A stretch of 64,000 bases of DNA from the NCBI RefSeq assembly GCF_001571045.1, contig NZ_BCSV01000001.1:310001-374000 (forward strand), in the 5' to 3' direction. Each line of letters opens with the position of its first letter. Positions within the stretch are counted from its first letter, which is position 1. This DNA is from Curtobacterium ammoniigenes NBRC 101786 (GTDB lineage: Bacteria; Actinomycetota; Actinomycetes; Actinomycetales; Microbacteriaceae). The notes beneath the pieces were generated by a model. That model searched no databases and was not told where the DNA came from. It saw only the letters and a list, made by a program, of their open reading frames with translations. The position numbers and the translations under genes are program-made. Below are positions 28,072 to 36,717 of the stretch, one piece after another.

Positions 28072-29553
28072 TCAGCGACGAGCGATCCACGCCTCGACGT
28101 CTGACGCGGTGCGGGGGATGCCGATCGACAGGTTCTCCGCGCCGTCCTCGGTCACCAGGATGTCGTCCTCGATGCGAACCCCGATGCCCCGGAACTCCTC
28201 TGGGACGGTGAGGTCGTTGGCCTGGAAGTACAGCCCGGGCTCGATCGTGAACACCATTCCTGCCTGCACCGTGCCGTCGAGATACATCTCGCGCCGAGCT
28301 TTCGCGCAGTCGTGCACGTCGAGTCCGAGATGATGGCTCGTGCCGTGCACCATGTACCGGCGGTGGTACTGCTTGTCCGGCTCGAGCGACGCGGCCGCGT
28401 CCTCGGGAAGGAAGCCCCATTCGGCGGTCCGCTCGGCGATCACCCGCATCGCGGTCGCGTGAACGTCGCGGAAGGTGATGCCGGGACGCACGATCGCGAA
28501 TGCAGCATCCGCAGCCTCCAGAACGGCGTCATAGACCAGACGCTGAATCTCAGAGAAGCGCCCGCTGACGGGGAGCGTCCGGGTGATATCGGCGGTGTAC
28601 AGAGAGTCGACCTCGACCCCCGCGTCGATCAGGATGAGGTCGCCCGGCCGTACGCGCCCATCGTTGCGGGTCCAGTGCAGGACGCACGCGTGGTCCCCTG
28701 CAGCCGCGATCGTGTCGTACCCCACGGTGTTGCCGTCCGCACGTGCTCGACGGTTGAACGTGCCCTCGACGATTCGCTCACCACGGGGGTGATCGAGGAC
28801 CGCCTGGAAATCGGCGATCACATCGTCGAACCCGGCGCGGGTCGCAGCAACCGCCTTGCGGAGTTCGTTGATCTCCCACGGGTCCTTCACGAGCCGCAGC
28901 TCCGACAGGTCGCGTGAAAGCACATCGTCGACGCTTCCGCTGGACGCGTCGGCCTCACCGCTCCCGATGGGTGCTCCGACGTGCGCATCGAGCGCAGCTG
29001 TCCGTGCCGGGTCGGCATCGCGCACGATGAGCGTGGTGCCATCGGCGTCCGCGAGCGCCGCGTCGAGGTCGGACAGATCCGCGGTGGCGAGTCCGAGCTC
29101 ACCCGCGACATCGGACAGGGAGGGGCGCGGCCCGACCCAGAACTCGCCGATCTCCGGATTCGCGTAGAACTCCTCGGAATCGCGACCGGCCGGCGATCGG
29201 AAATACAGCGTCGCATCGTGGCCGGAGCCGTTCGGCGTCATCACGAGAACGGAACCGACAACGGCGTCCGAGCCCCAGCCGGTCAGGTGCGCAAACGCGG
29301 AGTGCGCGCGGAACGGGTAGTCGCAGTCGTTCGATCGAACCTTCGCCTGCCCAGCGGGGACGACGATCGTGCGGCCCGGATGGAGTGCGGAGAGGCGCGC
29401 GCGCCGCTCCGCGGTGAACGCGGCCACCTCACGCCGGTCGGAGGCGGCTGGCCGCGCATCGCCCCACTGCGACCCGATGTATTCCTTGAACGTGTCCGAA
29501 CCAGGGGTCGTCGATCGGTTGCTCGTGGCTCGCGGGGCTGCTTGCTCGGTCAT
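28072..29553 (-). CDS. pepP: Xaa-Pro aminopeptidase (M24B, PepP type)
   Basis: 493 residues from the ATG at 29553 (an ATG three codons earlier is nearly as good). An N-terminal AMP_N domain (about 35-190) precedes the pita-bread catalytic domain. Metal ligands: LILIDAGVEVDSLYTADITRT (Asp, Asp), the His in GTSHHLGLDVHD, MVFTIEPGLYF (Glu) and VRIEDDILV (Glu). It removes N-terminal residues before proline, in the cytosol. It is divergent from the PHP gene. Confidence 0.95.
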   Translation of the reverse strand: MTEQAAPRATSNRSTTPGSDTFKEYIGSQWGDARPAASDRREVAAFTAERRARLSALHPGRTIVVPAGQAKVRSNDCDYPFRAHSAFAHLTGWGSDAVVGSVLVMTPNGSGHDATLYFRSPAGRDSEEFYANPEIGEFWVGPRPSLSDVAGELGLATADLSDLDAALADADGTTLIVRDADPARTAALDAHVGAPIGSGEADASSGSVDDVLSRDLSELRLVKDPWEINELRKAVAATRAGFDDVIADFQAVLDHPRGERIVEGTFNRRARADGNTVGYDTIAAAGDHACVLHWTRNDGRVRPGDLILIDAGVEVDSLYTADITRTLPVSGRFSEIQRLVYDAVLEAADAAFAIVRPGITFRDVHATAMRVIAERTAEWGFLPEDAAASLEPDKQYHRRYMVHGTSHHLGLDVHDCAKARREMYLDGTVQAGMVFTIEPGLYFQANDLTVPEEFRGIGVRIEDDILVTEDGAENLSIGIPRTASDVEAWIARR

Positions 29554-29576
29554 GATCCCCATCTTCCCACCGCCGG

Positions 29577-29582
29577 TACCAT
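29577..29582 (+). promoter_or_regulatory. Leaderless -10 (TACCAT) for the PHP gene
   Basis: TACCAT, 6 nt, GTG at 29589; no SD. Confidence 0.55.
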
Positions 29583-29588
29583 GAGCCG

Positions 29589-30464
29589 GTGCGCGACCTG
29601 TTCATCGACCTGCATACGCACTCAAGCGTCTCGGATGGCACTGAGCCCCCCGCGGCCCTCATCCGTGCCGCGGTGGGGGCTGGGCTCGACGTAGTCGCCC
29701 TCACGGACCACGACACCACGGCGGGGTGGGCAGAAGCCACGGCGGCCGCCAGCGAAGCGCCGATCACGCTGATTCCGGGACTCGAGTTGAGTACGCGGAT
29801 CGGGTATCGCAGCGTGCACGTGCTCGGCTACCTCGTCGACCCGACCGACGCCGCACTCGTCGCCGAGACAGCGCGGATCCGCGAACGCAGGATGAGCCGC
29901 GCGCGGCGGATGGTCGATCGGATCGGCGCGGACCATCCGCTCACGTGGGAAGACGTGCTGGATCAGGCGCGTCCCGGAGCGACGATCGGTCGGCCGCACA
30001 TCGCCGACGCGCTTGTGCAGCGCGGGCTCGCCACCGATCGCAGCGCGGCGTTCCGCGGGATCCTGCATCCCTCATCGGGCTACTACGAGCCGCACGACGC
30101 TCCCGACCCAGTCGCCGGCGTCGCCCTCATCAAGCAGGCGGGCGGCGTGCCGGTGATCGCGCACCCGGCGGCGTCGACTCGTGGCATCGCGATCGATGAG
30201 GAGCGGTTGCGCGATCTCGTCGACGCGGGGCTCGGCGGTCTCGAGGTCGACCATCGCGAGAACCAGTCTGCGGGCAAACGCACCCTCATGGAGTGGGCGG
30301 ATCGGTACGGGCTGTTCATCACAGGATCGAGCGACTACCACGGCACCGGGAAACCGAATCGCCTCGGCGAGCACCGGACCGGGCCGCGCGTATTCGAACG
30401 GATCGTTGCGGAGGCGCGGGGAGCCTCCGTCGTCGTCGGTCCAGGAGCCAGAACCACAGGCTGA
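29589..30464 (+). CDS. PHP-domain phosphoesterase (TrpH/RNase AM-like)
   Basis: 291 residues. PHP motifs: DLHTHSSVSDG, ALTDHDTTAGW, GLELST, VIAHPAAS and SDYHG. These are the clustered His/Asp metal ligands. The TrpH/YciV group acts as 5'-3' exonuclease or nucleotide phosphatase on short RNAs and pAp-like substrates. It is followed by a 106-bp gap holding a heptanucleotide repeat. Confidence 0.92.
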   Translation: MRDLFIDLHTHSSVSDGTEPPAALIRAAVGAGLDVVALTDHDTTAGWAEATAAASEAPITLIPGLELSTRIGYRSVHVLGYLVDPTDAALVAETARIRERRMSRARRMVDRIGADHPLTWEDVLDQARPGATIGRPHIADALVQRGLATDRSAAFRGILHPSSGYYEPHDAPDPVAGVALIKQAGGVPVIAHPAASTRGIAIDEERLRDLVDAGLGGLEVDHRENQSAGKRTLMEWADRYGLFITGSSDYHGTGKPNRLGEHRTGPRVFERIVAEARGASVVVGPGARTTG

Positions 30465-30467
30465 GCG

Positions 30468-30495
30468 GCGCTCGGCGCTCGGCGCTCGGCGTTCG
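30468..30495 (+). repeat. (GCGCTCG)x4 microsatellite
   Basis: Three perfect and one near-perfect 7-bp units directly after the PHP gene stop (30462-30464), in the gap before the convergent helicase gene. Confidence 0.85.
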
Positions 30496-30570
30496 CCTGA
30501 GCCGCCACCGCACGCCGTCCGCTCACCTCCAGCGGCGCTTCACGTGCTGCTGGCGCAATCTGGGCTCGGA

Positions 30571-32064
30571 TCAGGCCTCTGCCGTCGGCGACTCCGTGCT
30601 CGTGGCGGGCGCTGAGCCAGCGGAGGAGTTCGAACCCGATCCGCGGCGTCGGCGGCGACGGCGACGCGCGGGGGCGGCTCCGCCGGTCGATTCCGCTGAA
30701 CCGCCCTCGGCGTCTTCGGCCGGTGTCGGAGCGCGTCCGGTGGCGTCGGCGGGAGCGCCGGAGGACCCGGACGCGCGGGTACGACGACGCCCGCGCGGCC
30801 GTGGGGAGCGTTCGCCGCCATCGGCGGAAGGGGCAGCGTCTGCCGCTGAAGCGTGCGTGGCGCCACCGGCGTGGACAGAGGTCCGGGGGAGCCGTCCTTT
30901 GGTCCCGGCCGGAATGTCGAGGTCGGCGTACAGGTGTGGCGAGGACGAGTAGGTCTCGGTCGGCTCTGGAATTCCGAAGTCGAGCGCCTTGTTGATCAGC
31001 GACCACTTGTGCAGGTCGTCCCAGTCGACGAAGGTCACCGCGATGCCCGTCTTGCCCGCGCGACCGGTTCGCCCAACCCGGTGCAGGTATGTGTCCGGGT
31101 CGTCCGGGATGGTGTGGTTCACGACGTGCGTGACGTCGTCCACGTCGATGCCACGAGCTGCGACGTCCGTTGCGATGAGGACGTCCTTCTTGCCGGCCTT
31201 GAACGCCGCCATCGCGCGCTCACGCTGCTCCTGGTTGAGGTCGCCATGGACGGCAGCTGCGTTGAAGCCGCGGTCGTTGAGCTCCTCGACGAGCTTGGCG
31301 GCGGCACGTTTGGTCCGCGTGAAGATGACGGTCTTTCCGCGGCCTTCTGCCTGGAGAATTCGCGCGATGACCTCGTCTTTGTCCAGTGCGTGCGCGCGGT
31401 AGATGACGTGCTTGATGTTCGCCTGCGTCAGCCCCTCGTCCGGATCGGACGCGCGAATGTGCACCGGTCGGGTCATGAAGCGACGGGCGAGCGCCACGAT
31501 CGGTGCCGGCATGGTCGCCGAGAACAGCATGGTGTGGCGAACAGCCGGGACCGTTTGGAAGATCCGCTCGATGTCGGCGAGGAACCCGAGGTCGAGCATG
31601 CGGTCTGCCTCGTCGAGGACGACCTCTTGCACATGGGAGAGGTCGAGAAGACGCTGCCGCTGGAGGTCGATGAGGCGACCAGGCGTGCCGACGACGATCT
31701 GCGCGCCGGCCTTCAGCTGCTCGATCTGGCCTTCGTACGCCTTCCCGCCGTAGATCGACACGACGCTCGTCGATCGATTCGATGCCGCGACCTCGAGGTC
31801 TTCGGTCACCTGGACCGCGAGCTCACGAGTCGGAACGACGATGAGGGCGCGGACGCCTGGGCCCGGATCCGCACCGAGGCGCTGAATCAACGGGAGGCCG
31901 AAGCCGAACGTCTTCCCGGTTCCGGTCTTCGCCTGGCCGATGATGTCCTGTCCGGTCAGGGCGAGCGGGATCGTCTGCTGCTGAATCGGGAAGGGCTCGA
32001 TGATGCCCTTCGCCGCGAGCGCGTCGACGATGTCCTGCTCGATCTGGAGGTCTGCAAATGTCAA
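30571..32064 (-). CDS. rhlE: DEAD-box RNA helicase (RhlE-like) with basic tail
   Basis: 497 residues. Motifs: Q-motif (FPIQQQTIPLAL), AKTGTGKT (I), PTRELA (Ia), TPGR (Ib), DEADRMLD (II), SATMP (III), ATDVAARGID (V) and HRVGRTGRAG (VI). The core ends near residue 380. The last 100 residues are Ala/Ser/Gly-rich with Arg clusters ([19 protein letters not shown]), an RNA-binding tail. The start is a TTG at 32064 without clear SD, so the N-terminus is less certain. It corresponds to Rv3211 in M. tuberculosis. Confidence 0.93.
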   Translation of the reverse strand: MTFADLQIEQDIVDALAAKGIIEPFPIQQQTIPLALTGQDIIGQAKTGTGKTFGFGLPLIQRLGADPGPGVRALIVVPTRELAVQVTEDLEVAASNRSTSVVSIYGGKAYEGQIEQLKAGAQIVVGTPGRLIDLQRQRLLDLSHVQEVVLDEADRMLDLGFLADIERIFQTVPAVRHTMLFSATMPAPIVALARRFMTRPVHIRASDPDEGLTQANIKHVIYRAHALDKDEVIARILQAEGRGKTVIFTRTKRAAAKLVEELNDRGFNAAAVHGDLNQEQRERAMAAFKAGKKDVLIATDVAARGIDVDDVTHVVNHTIPDDPDTYLHRVGRTGRAGKTGIAVTFVDWDDLHKWSLINKALDFGIPEPTETYSSSPHLYADLDIPAGTKGRLPRTSVHAGGATHASAADAAPSADGGERSPRPRGRRRTRASGSSGAPADATGRAPTPAEDAEGGSAESTGGAAPARRRRRRRRGSGSNSSAGSAPATSTESPTAEA

Positions 32065-32144
32065 AAGAAAGGGGCCCTGTCTATTCGGGGAGTGATGTCA
32101 GTGTATCGAGGGGCGTGCGGGCCGACGGGGATCGACGCCGCCCG

Positions 32145-32150
32145 TATGCT
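32145..32150 (+). promoter_or_regulatory. Leaderless -10 (TATGCT) for the ferritin-like gene
   Basis: TATGCT, 6 nt (TGTGCG), GTG at 32157. Confidence 0.6.
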
Positions 32151-32156
32151 TGTGCG

Positions 32157-32873
32157 GTGGTCTCGTGGTGGAACCGGAAGCGCGCGGGGCAGCTCGCTGC
32201 CGCGTGGCTCGCGTCGCGCAATCCGCGCGCCACGTCGCCGGTGGAGCGGCTGAAGCTCGACGATGTCGTACCGGAGCCGGCGGTCTTTCTGGGTCAGGCC
32301 GCGTATCTGCAACTGTCGCTGTACGAAACCATGGGTCAGGCCGGAGCGGCTGCCCCGACCATGGCTGGTCGGCTCGTCACCGGGGTGCTCGCGACGACCG
32401 CACTCGATCGGCATCGCGCGTTCGTCTCCGAGATGGAGCGCGTCGGTCTCGACCCCGCCGAACTCATGGAGCCCCACCGGCACGCCATCGACGAATTCCT
32501 CGAGCGTATCAGTGGCGCCGACTGGTACGAGTCGATGCTCACCGGCTATGTGACCGGTGGGATCCTCAACGATCTGTTTGCGAGCCTCCTGCGATCGCTG
32601 CCCGGCGACGTGCGCTCCGGACTCGACGATGTGTTCGATCGGCGCGAGGAACCCGCGGTCGTCGCGGAGCTCTCGCGGCAGCTGGCAGCGGAGCCACTTG
32701 TCGCCGCTCGGCTCGCCATGTGGGGTCGTCGGCTCGTGGGCGACACACTGCTCGTCGCGCGGTCGGCTCTGGCCTCCCACGCGCGAGAGGACGGAGCCCG
32801 GTTGGAACCGGTGTTCACCGAGCTCATCGCCGCGCATACCCGGCGCATGGACGCACTCGGCCTCACGGCATAG
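32157..32873 (+). CDS. Ferritin-like-fold protein (Rv3210c-type)
   Basis: 238 residues, almost entirely helical, rich in Leu/Ala/Arg. It resembles the ferritin-like (tRNA hydroxylase-related) proteins encoded beside rhlE in actinobacteria. Possible metal-ligand carboxylates (LYETMG, SEMERVG, HRHAIDEFLERI) are present, but I cannot trace a full ExxH set. The GTG at 32157 is defined by the TATGCT box and shortens the open frame by 33 codons. Function unknown. Confidence 0.78.
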   Translation: MVSWWNRKRAGQLAAAWLASRNPRATSPVERLKLDDVVPEPAVFLGQAAYLQLSLYETMGQAGAAAPTMAGRLVTGVLATTALDRHRAFVSEMERVGLDPAELMEPHRHAIDEFLERISGADWYESMLTGYVTGGILNDLFASLLRSLPGDVRSGLDDVFDRREEPAVVAELSRQLAAEPLVAARLAMWGRRLVGDTLLVARSALASHAREDGARLEPVFTELIAAHTRRMDALGLTA

Positions 32874-32888
32874 ATGCCGATCGCGGGC

Positions 32889-33185
32889 TCAGACGTTCCC
32901 GGAGCGAACCTCGTCGAAGAACTGCTCGTCACGGCGTTGCCGTGCGGGGCCGAGTGCCCACACCACGATCATCGGCACCACGCCGGAGGCGACGAGCGCC
33001 GCGACCCAGATCCATCCGCCGTCGTACTTCCACCCGGCCCATGTGAGCGACTCCCAGACGATCGCGGCGACGATCCCCCCGAGCGAGGGCGCCAGGATCA
33101 CGCCGCGCAGTGACCGCCATGGAACGACGACGTGCGCGATCGCTCCGCAGATGATGCCGCCGAGGACGACGAAGAGCAGCTCCAT
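32889..33185 (-). CDS. Small membrane protein of unknown function
   Basis: 98 residues with three hydrophobic helices (about 1-20, 28-48, 57-78) and a charged tail (RQRRDEQFFDEVRSGNV). No family recognised. It begins 7 nt after the DUF3107 stop on the same strand, so the two are probably cotranscribed. It is convergent with the ferritin-like gene. Confidence 0.7.
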   Translation of the reverse strand: MELLFVVLGGIICGAIAHVVVPWRSLRGVILAPSLGGIVAAIVWESLTWAGWKYDGGWIWVAALVASGVVPMIVVWALGPARQRRDEQFFDEVRSGNV

Positions 33186-33192
33186 CGACGAG

Positions 33193-33417
33193 TCAGGCGA
33201 CGAAGCCCACGCGGCGGGCCGCCTCGGCACCCACCTCGACGTAGGCGATCGACGCCACCGGGATGATGAACCGGCGGCCCTTCTCGTCGGTGAGCGCGAC
33301 GTGCGTCGCCTTGTCGCCGATAGCGGCAGCGACCGCCTGCTCGATCTCGTCGGCGCTCTGCTTGCTCTCGAAGGAGATCTCGCGCGGGCTGTTCGTGATG
33401 CCGATCTTGATGTCCAC
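33193..33417 (-). CDS. DUF3107 protein (TB9.4-type)
   Basis: 74 residues starting VDIKIGITNSPREI, matching the DUF3107 family (Rv3208A/TB9.4: short beta-rich protein). Function unknown. I place the start at GTG 33417, not 33423, because TAGGGT lies exactly 6 nt before it and family members begin at this point. It is divergent from adnA. Confidence 0.9.
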   Translation of the reverse strand: MDIKIGITNSPREISFESKQSADEIEQAVAAAIGDKATHVALTDEKGRRFIIPVASIAYVEVGAEAARRVGFVA

Positions 33418-33423
33418 GGACAC

Positions 33424-33429
33424 ACCCTA
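33424..33429 (-). promoter_or_regulatory. Leaderless -10 (TAGGGT) for the DUF3107 gene
   Basis: Minus-strand TAGGGT, 6 nt (GTGTCC), GTG at 33417. It decides between two GTGs six bases apart. Confidence 0.6.
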
Positions 33430-33510
33430 GCCGAGGGCATCTGCCTCGGCCGGGGCGTTCGCCTCCGGCGCACTCGCGCGCGGTGGCCCCTGCTTGTCGG
33501 CGGCGGCCGA

Positions 33511-33516
33511 TACGGT
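33511..33516 (+). promoter_or_regulatory. Leaderless -10 (TACGGT) for adnA-adnB
   Basis: TACGGT, 6 nt (GACGCC), GTG at 33523. Confidence 0.6.
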
Positions 33517-33522
33517 GACGCC

Positions 33523-36500
33523 GTGCTCTCGACCGTCTCCGAACCGACCGCTGCGCACGAGCACTCGGCGACCGACGGCGCGTGGATCGCCGATGCAGCA
33601 CAACGGCGTGTCATCGACCTTCCTGCCGGTCGCCACGCGGCCGTCATCGGTGCTCCGGGCTCCGGCAAGACCACGACCCTCATCCGACTCGTGCGCGCTC
33701 GGCTCGACGCGGCGTTCGTGGATCGCGGCGCCGACGCGTCCGCGCCCGGTCTGCCGGTGCTCGCGCTGACCACGTCGCGCCAGGCCGCCACCGCATTGCG
33801 AGACGACCTCGCCGCCGCGATCGGACGGGTCACGAACGGTGCGCTCGCACGAACGATCAACGCGCTCGCATTCCACATCGTCGGACACGAGCGAGCATTG
33901 CGCGGAGCCGAGGCGCCTGTCCTGCTGACGGGACCCGAACAGGACGCGATCATCGCCGATCTGCTTGCCGGCGACATCGCGGACGCCACGGGCCCGCAGT
34001 GGCCCGACCACATCGGGCCCGCCGTGCGGGAGCGGGCCGAGTTTCGAACAGCGCTCCGCGACCTGATGATGCGAGCGACTGCCGCATGGATCGAGCCAGA
34101 GACGATGCGCAGCCTCGGTGCGCTTCATGAGCGCGACGAGTGGATCGCAGCGGCCGCGTTCATCGACGACTACCGCGCCGCAACGGCGCTCTTCCGTTCG
34201 TCGCACCTCGACGCGGCTGCACTCGTCGCGTTCGCCACAGCGGCCGTCGATCGCGGGGTGCTCCCACCCGCCATGCACCAGACCGAGCTCGTCGTCGTCG
34301 ACGATGCCCAAGAGCTCGTGGACGGCGAGATCGATCTGCTGCGTGCGCTCGCGCGCCGCGGCATTCAAATCGTCGCCTTCGGCGACCCGGACATCACGGC
34401 CGGGGCGTATCGCGGTGCCCAGCCCGCATTTCTCGGTGGCTTCGCGGCTCGACTGGGTGCCGACAGCGCAGAAGAAATCATCCTGCGGTCGGTCTATCGT
34501 CATCCGGCACCGATCCGCGCAACCGTTCGGGCTATCACAGACCGGATCGGCACCGCAGCCGCCGGCGCACAGCGCCGGGCCGTGAGCCCTGACGCGCAGT
34601 GCCAGTCCGCGCCTGGCGGTGACCCTGATGGCCGCAACCGGTCCGACCGGAGCACACTCCGTTCCGCCGCCGCGCCCGTCGTGCATCTTGCGTCGCCGAC
34701 CCGATCGGTGCTCATCGGCGCAGTCGCACGCGTCCTTCGCGAACGCCACCTCTACGACGGCGTCCCCTGGGACCGAATGGCGGTCGTCACGCGGAGCAGC
34801 GCGGCGATCCCGGACCTCGTTCGCGCGCTCGCCGCATCGGAGGTTCCCGCGACCGCGGCGTCTGCGGCAGCGAGGCCGCGGTCCGACGCCGTGGTCGCAG
34901 CCTTGATCGATGTCGCCGCGGTGGCGCTCGGCCTCGTCAGCCTCGACGCGCCACGTGCGGTGCAACTCCTGCTCGGCCCGCTCGGCGGCCTGGACGCCCT
35001 CGCGCTCCGCCGACTCCGGCTCGCGCTCCGAACCGAGGAACTGGCCGGCGGAGGCCGCCGATCCCCGGACGAGCTCCTCGTCGAGGCGCTGGAGGGGCCC
35101 GATCGCTTCGTCACCATCGATGCTGGATTCGCTCGGCGGGCGGGGCGCTTCTCCGCAATGCTGGCGACTGCTCGCGAGGCCGTCGTCGCGGGCTCGACGG
35201 CCGAGGAGATTCTCTGGAGCATCTGGGACCGCAGCGGTCTCGCTGGCGCGCTCGGCGAGCAGTCGGCGTCCGGTGCGAGCGCTGGCGCGGAGGCCGATCG
35301 CCATCTCGACTCCGTCGTCGCACTGTTCGCCGCCGCACGCCGGTTCGCCGAGCGCGATCCCGATGCGCTCGCTCGCTCGTTCTTCGACGAGATCCTCGGC
35401 TCAGACCTGCCCGAGGACGCGATCGCGCCGCAGCACAGCTCGGACAGAGTCCGCGTGCTCACGCCGGCCGCCACCACCGGACTCGAGGTCGACGTGGTGG
35501 CCGTGCTCGGACTGCAGGACGGCACCTGGCCGAACCTGCGGGTCCGCGGCAGCCTCCTCGACCCCGACGGTCTCGTCCGCGCTGCGCGCGGCGAGTCGAC
35601 CACCGTCGAAGACGACCGAGCCTCCGTGATTCACGATGAGCTCCGGCTCTTCGCGCGGGCGGTCTCACGCGCGCGCTCGCAGGTGCTGATCGGGGCCGTC
35701 GTCAGCGACGACGAGGCGCCATCTCCGTTCCTGCGGCTCGTCGACGTGCCGCCGGAGCGGGTCAGCGAATCGTCGGCCCTCTCGCTCCGCGGCGTCGCAG
35801 GAACGCTTCGCCGTCGCCTGGTCGCTTCCGGCGACCGGCACGCCGCCGCTGCCCTCGCACGCCTCGCCGCAGAAGGCGTGCCGGGAGCCGATCCTGCTGA
35901 CTGGTGGGGAACCGCCGAACTGACAACGGACGCTGCCCTCGCCGACCTCACGTCCGCACCGGTCGCCGTCTCACCGTCGCAGATCGAGGCATTCGAACGA
36001 TGCCCGCTCCACTGGTTCTTGAACAAGTACGGCGGCGGCGCCCCGACCGCGGCGATGGGTCTCGGCACGATCATCCATGCCGCTCTCGAGGAAGCCACGA
36101 GCGCCGATGCGGAATCGCTCTGGGGCGTGGTCGAGCGCCGCTGGCACGAGTTGCAGTTCGAGTCGCCGTGGATCGAAGCCCGCGAACGCCGCCGCGCCAG
36201 ACGGATGGTCGACGGCCTCAGCGACTACCTGTCCGTCGCCGAACGTGAGGGCCGAAGCGTCATCGGCGCCGAGATCCGCTTCGCCGTCGAGCACGGTGCT
36301 GCCGCGCTCCACGGCAGCATCGACCGGATCGAGGCGCACCCGGACGGATCCCTGAGCGTGGTCGATCTGAAGACGGGCGCAACGATGCCCGCGATGCCGA
36401 GCATGCCCACGCACGCACAGCTCGCCGCGTACCAGTTCGCTGTCCGAGAGGGCGCGGTCGATGGAGCCCCGGTCGGCGCGCCACTCCGTGACGCGCGACT

Positions 36501-36717
36501 CGTGTTCGTGCAGAAGTCCAATCGATCGCGGCATTTCAACGAGCGCGTTCAGCACGGGTTCGACGACGAGCAACACGCCGAGTTCGGTGACCGCCTCCAG
36601 CGCGTTGCGGCAGGAATGGCGGACCGCACCTTCATCGCCAAGGTCGACGAGCACTGCACCGCAGATCAACTCGGTGCGCCGTGCTCGGCGCACATCGTCG
36701 GGGAGATCACGTGGTGA
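33523..36717 (+). CDS. adnA: AdnA-like helicase-nuclease subunit
   Basis: 1064 residues. An SF1A motor begins with GAPGSGKT (43-50). Motif II is the atypical VVVDDAQELVD, and a late SRARSQVLIGA contributes motif VI. The C-terminal RecB-type nuclease has VVDLKTG. Cys827 (ERCPLHWF), Cys1045 and Cys1054 probably help bind an Fe-S cluster. With AdnB it resects DNA double-strand ends, the mycobacterial equivalent of AddAB/RecBCD. The open frame extends 322 codons upstream, but the GTG at 33523 is fixed by TACGGT and family length. Confidence 0.9.
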   Translation: MLSTVSEPTAAHEHSATDGAWIADAAQRRVIDLPAGRHAAVIGAPGSGKTTTLIRLVRARLDAAFVDRGADASAPGLPVLALTTSRQAATALRDDLAAAIGRVTNGALARTINALAFHIVGHERALRGAEAPVLLTGPEQDAIIADLLAGDIADATGPQWPDHIGPAVRERAEFRTALRDLMMRATAAWIEPETMRSLGALHERDEWIAAAAFIDDYRAATALFRSSHLDAAALVAFATAAVDRGVLPPAMHQTELVVVDDAQELVDGEIDLLRALARRGIQIVAFGDPDITAGAYRGAQPAFLGGFAARLGADSAEEIILRSVYRHPAPIRATVRAITDRIGTAAAGAQRRAVSPDAQCQSAPGGDPDGRNRSDRSTLRSAAAPVVHLASPTRSVLIGAVARVLRERHLYDGVPWDRMAVVTRSSAAIPDLVRALAASEVPATAASAAARPRSDAVVAALIDVAAVALGLVSLDAPRAVQLLLGPLGGLDALALRRLRLALRTEELAGGGRRSPDELLVEALEGPDRFVTIDAGFARRAGRFSAMLATAREAVVAGSTAEEILWSIWDRSGLAGALGEQSASGASAGAEADRHLDSVVALFAAARRFAERDPDALARSFFDEILGSDLPEDAIAPQHSSDRVRVLTPAATTGLEVDVVAVLGLQDGTWPNLRVRGSLLDPDGLVRAARGESTTVEDDRASVIHDELRLFARAVSRARSQVLIGAVVSDDEAPSPFLRLVDVPPERVSESSALSLRGVAGTLRRRLVASGDRHAAAALARLAAEGVPGADPADWWGTAELTTDAALADLTSAPVAVSPSQIEAFERCPLHWFLNKYGGGAPTAAMGLGTIIHAALEEATSADAESLWGVVERRWHELQFESPWIEARERRRARRMVDGLSDYLSVAEREGRSVIGAEIRFAVEHGAAALHGSIDRIEAHPDGSLSVVDLKTGATMPAMPSMPTHAQLAAYQFAVREGAVDGAPVGAPLRDARLVFVQKSNRSRHFNERVQHGFDDEQHAEFGDRLQRVAAGMADRTFIAKVDEHCTADQLGAPCSAHIVGEITW

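Noticed and set aside
33427..35304. 625-codon frame opposite adnA
   Set aside because: Shadow frame with no motifs.
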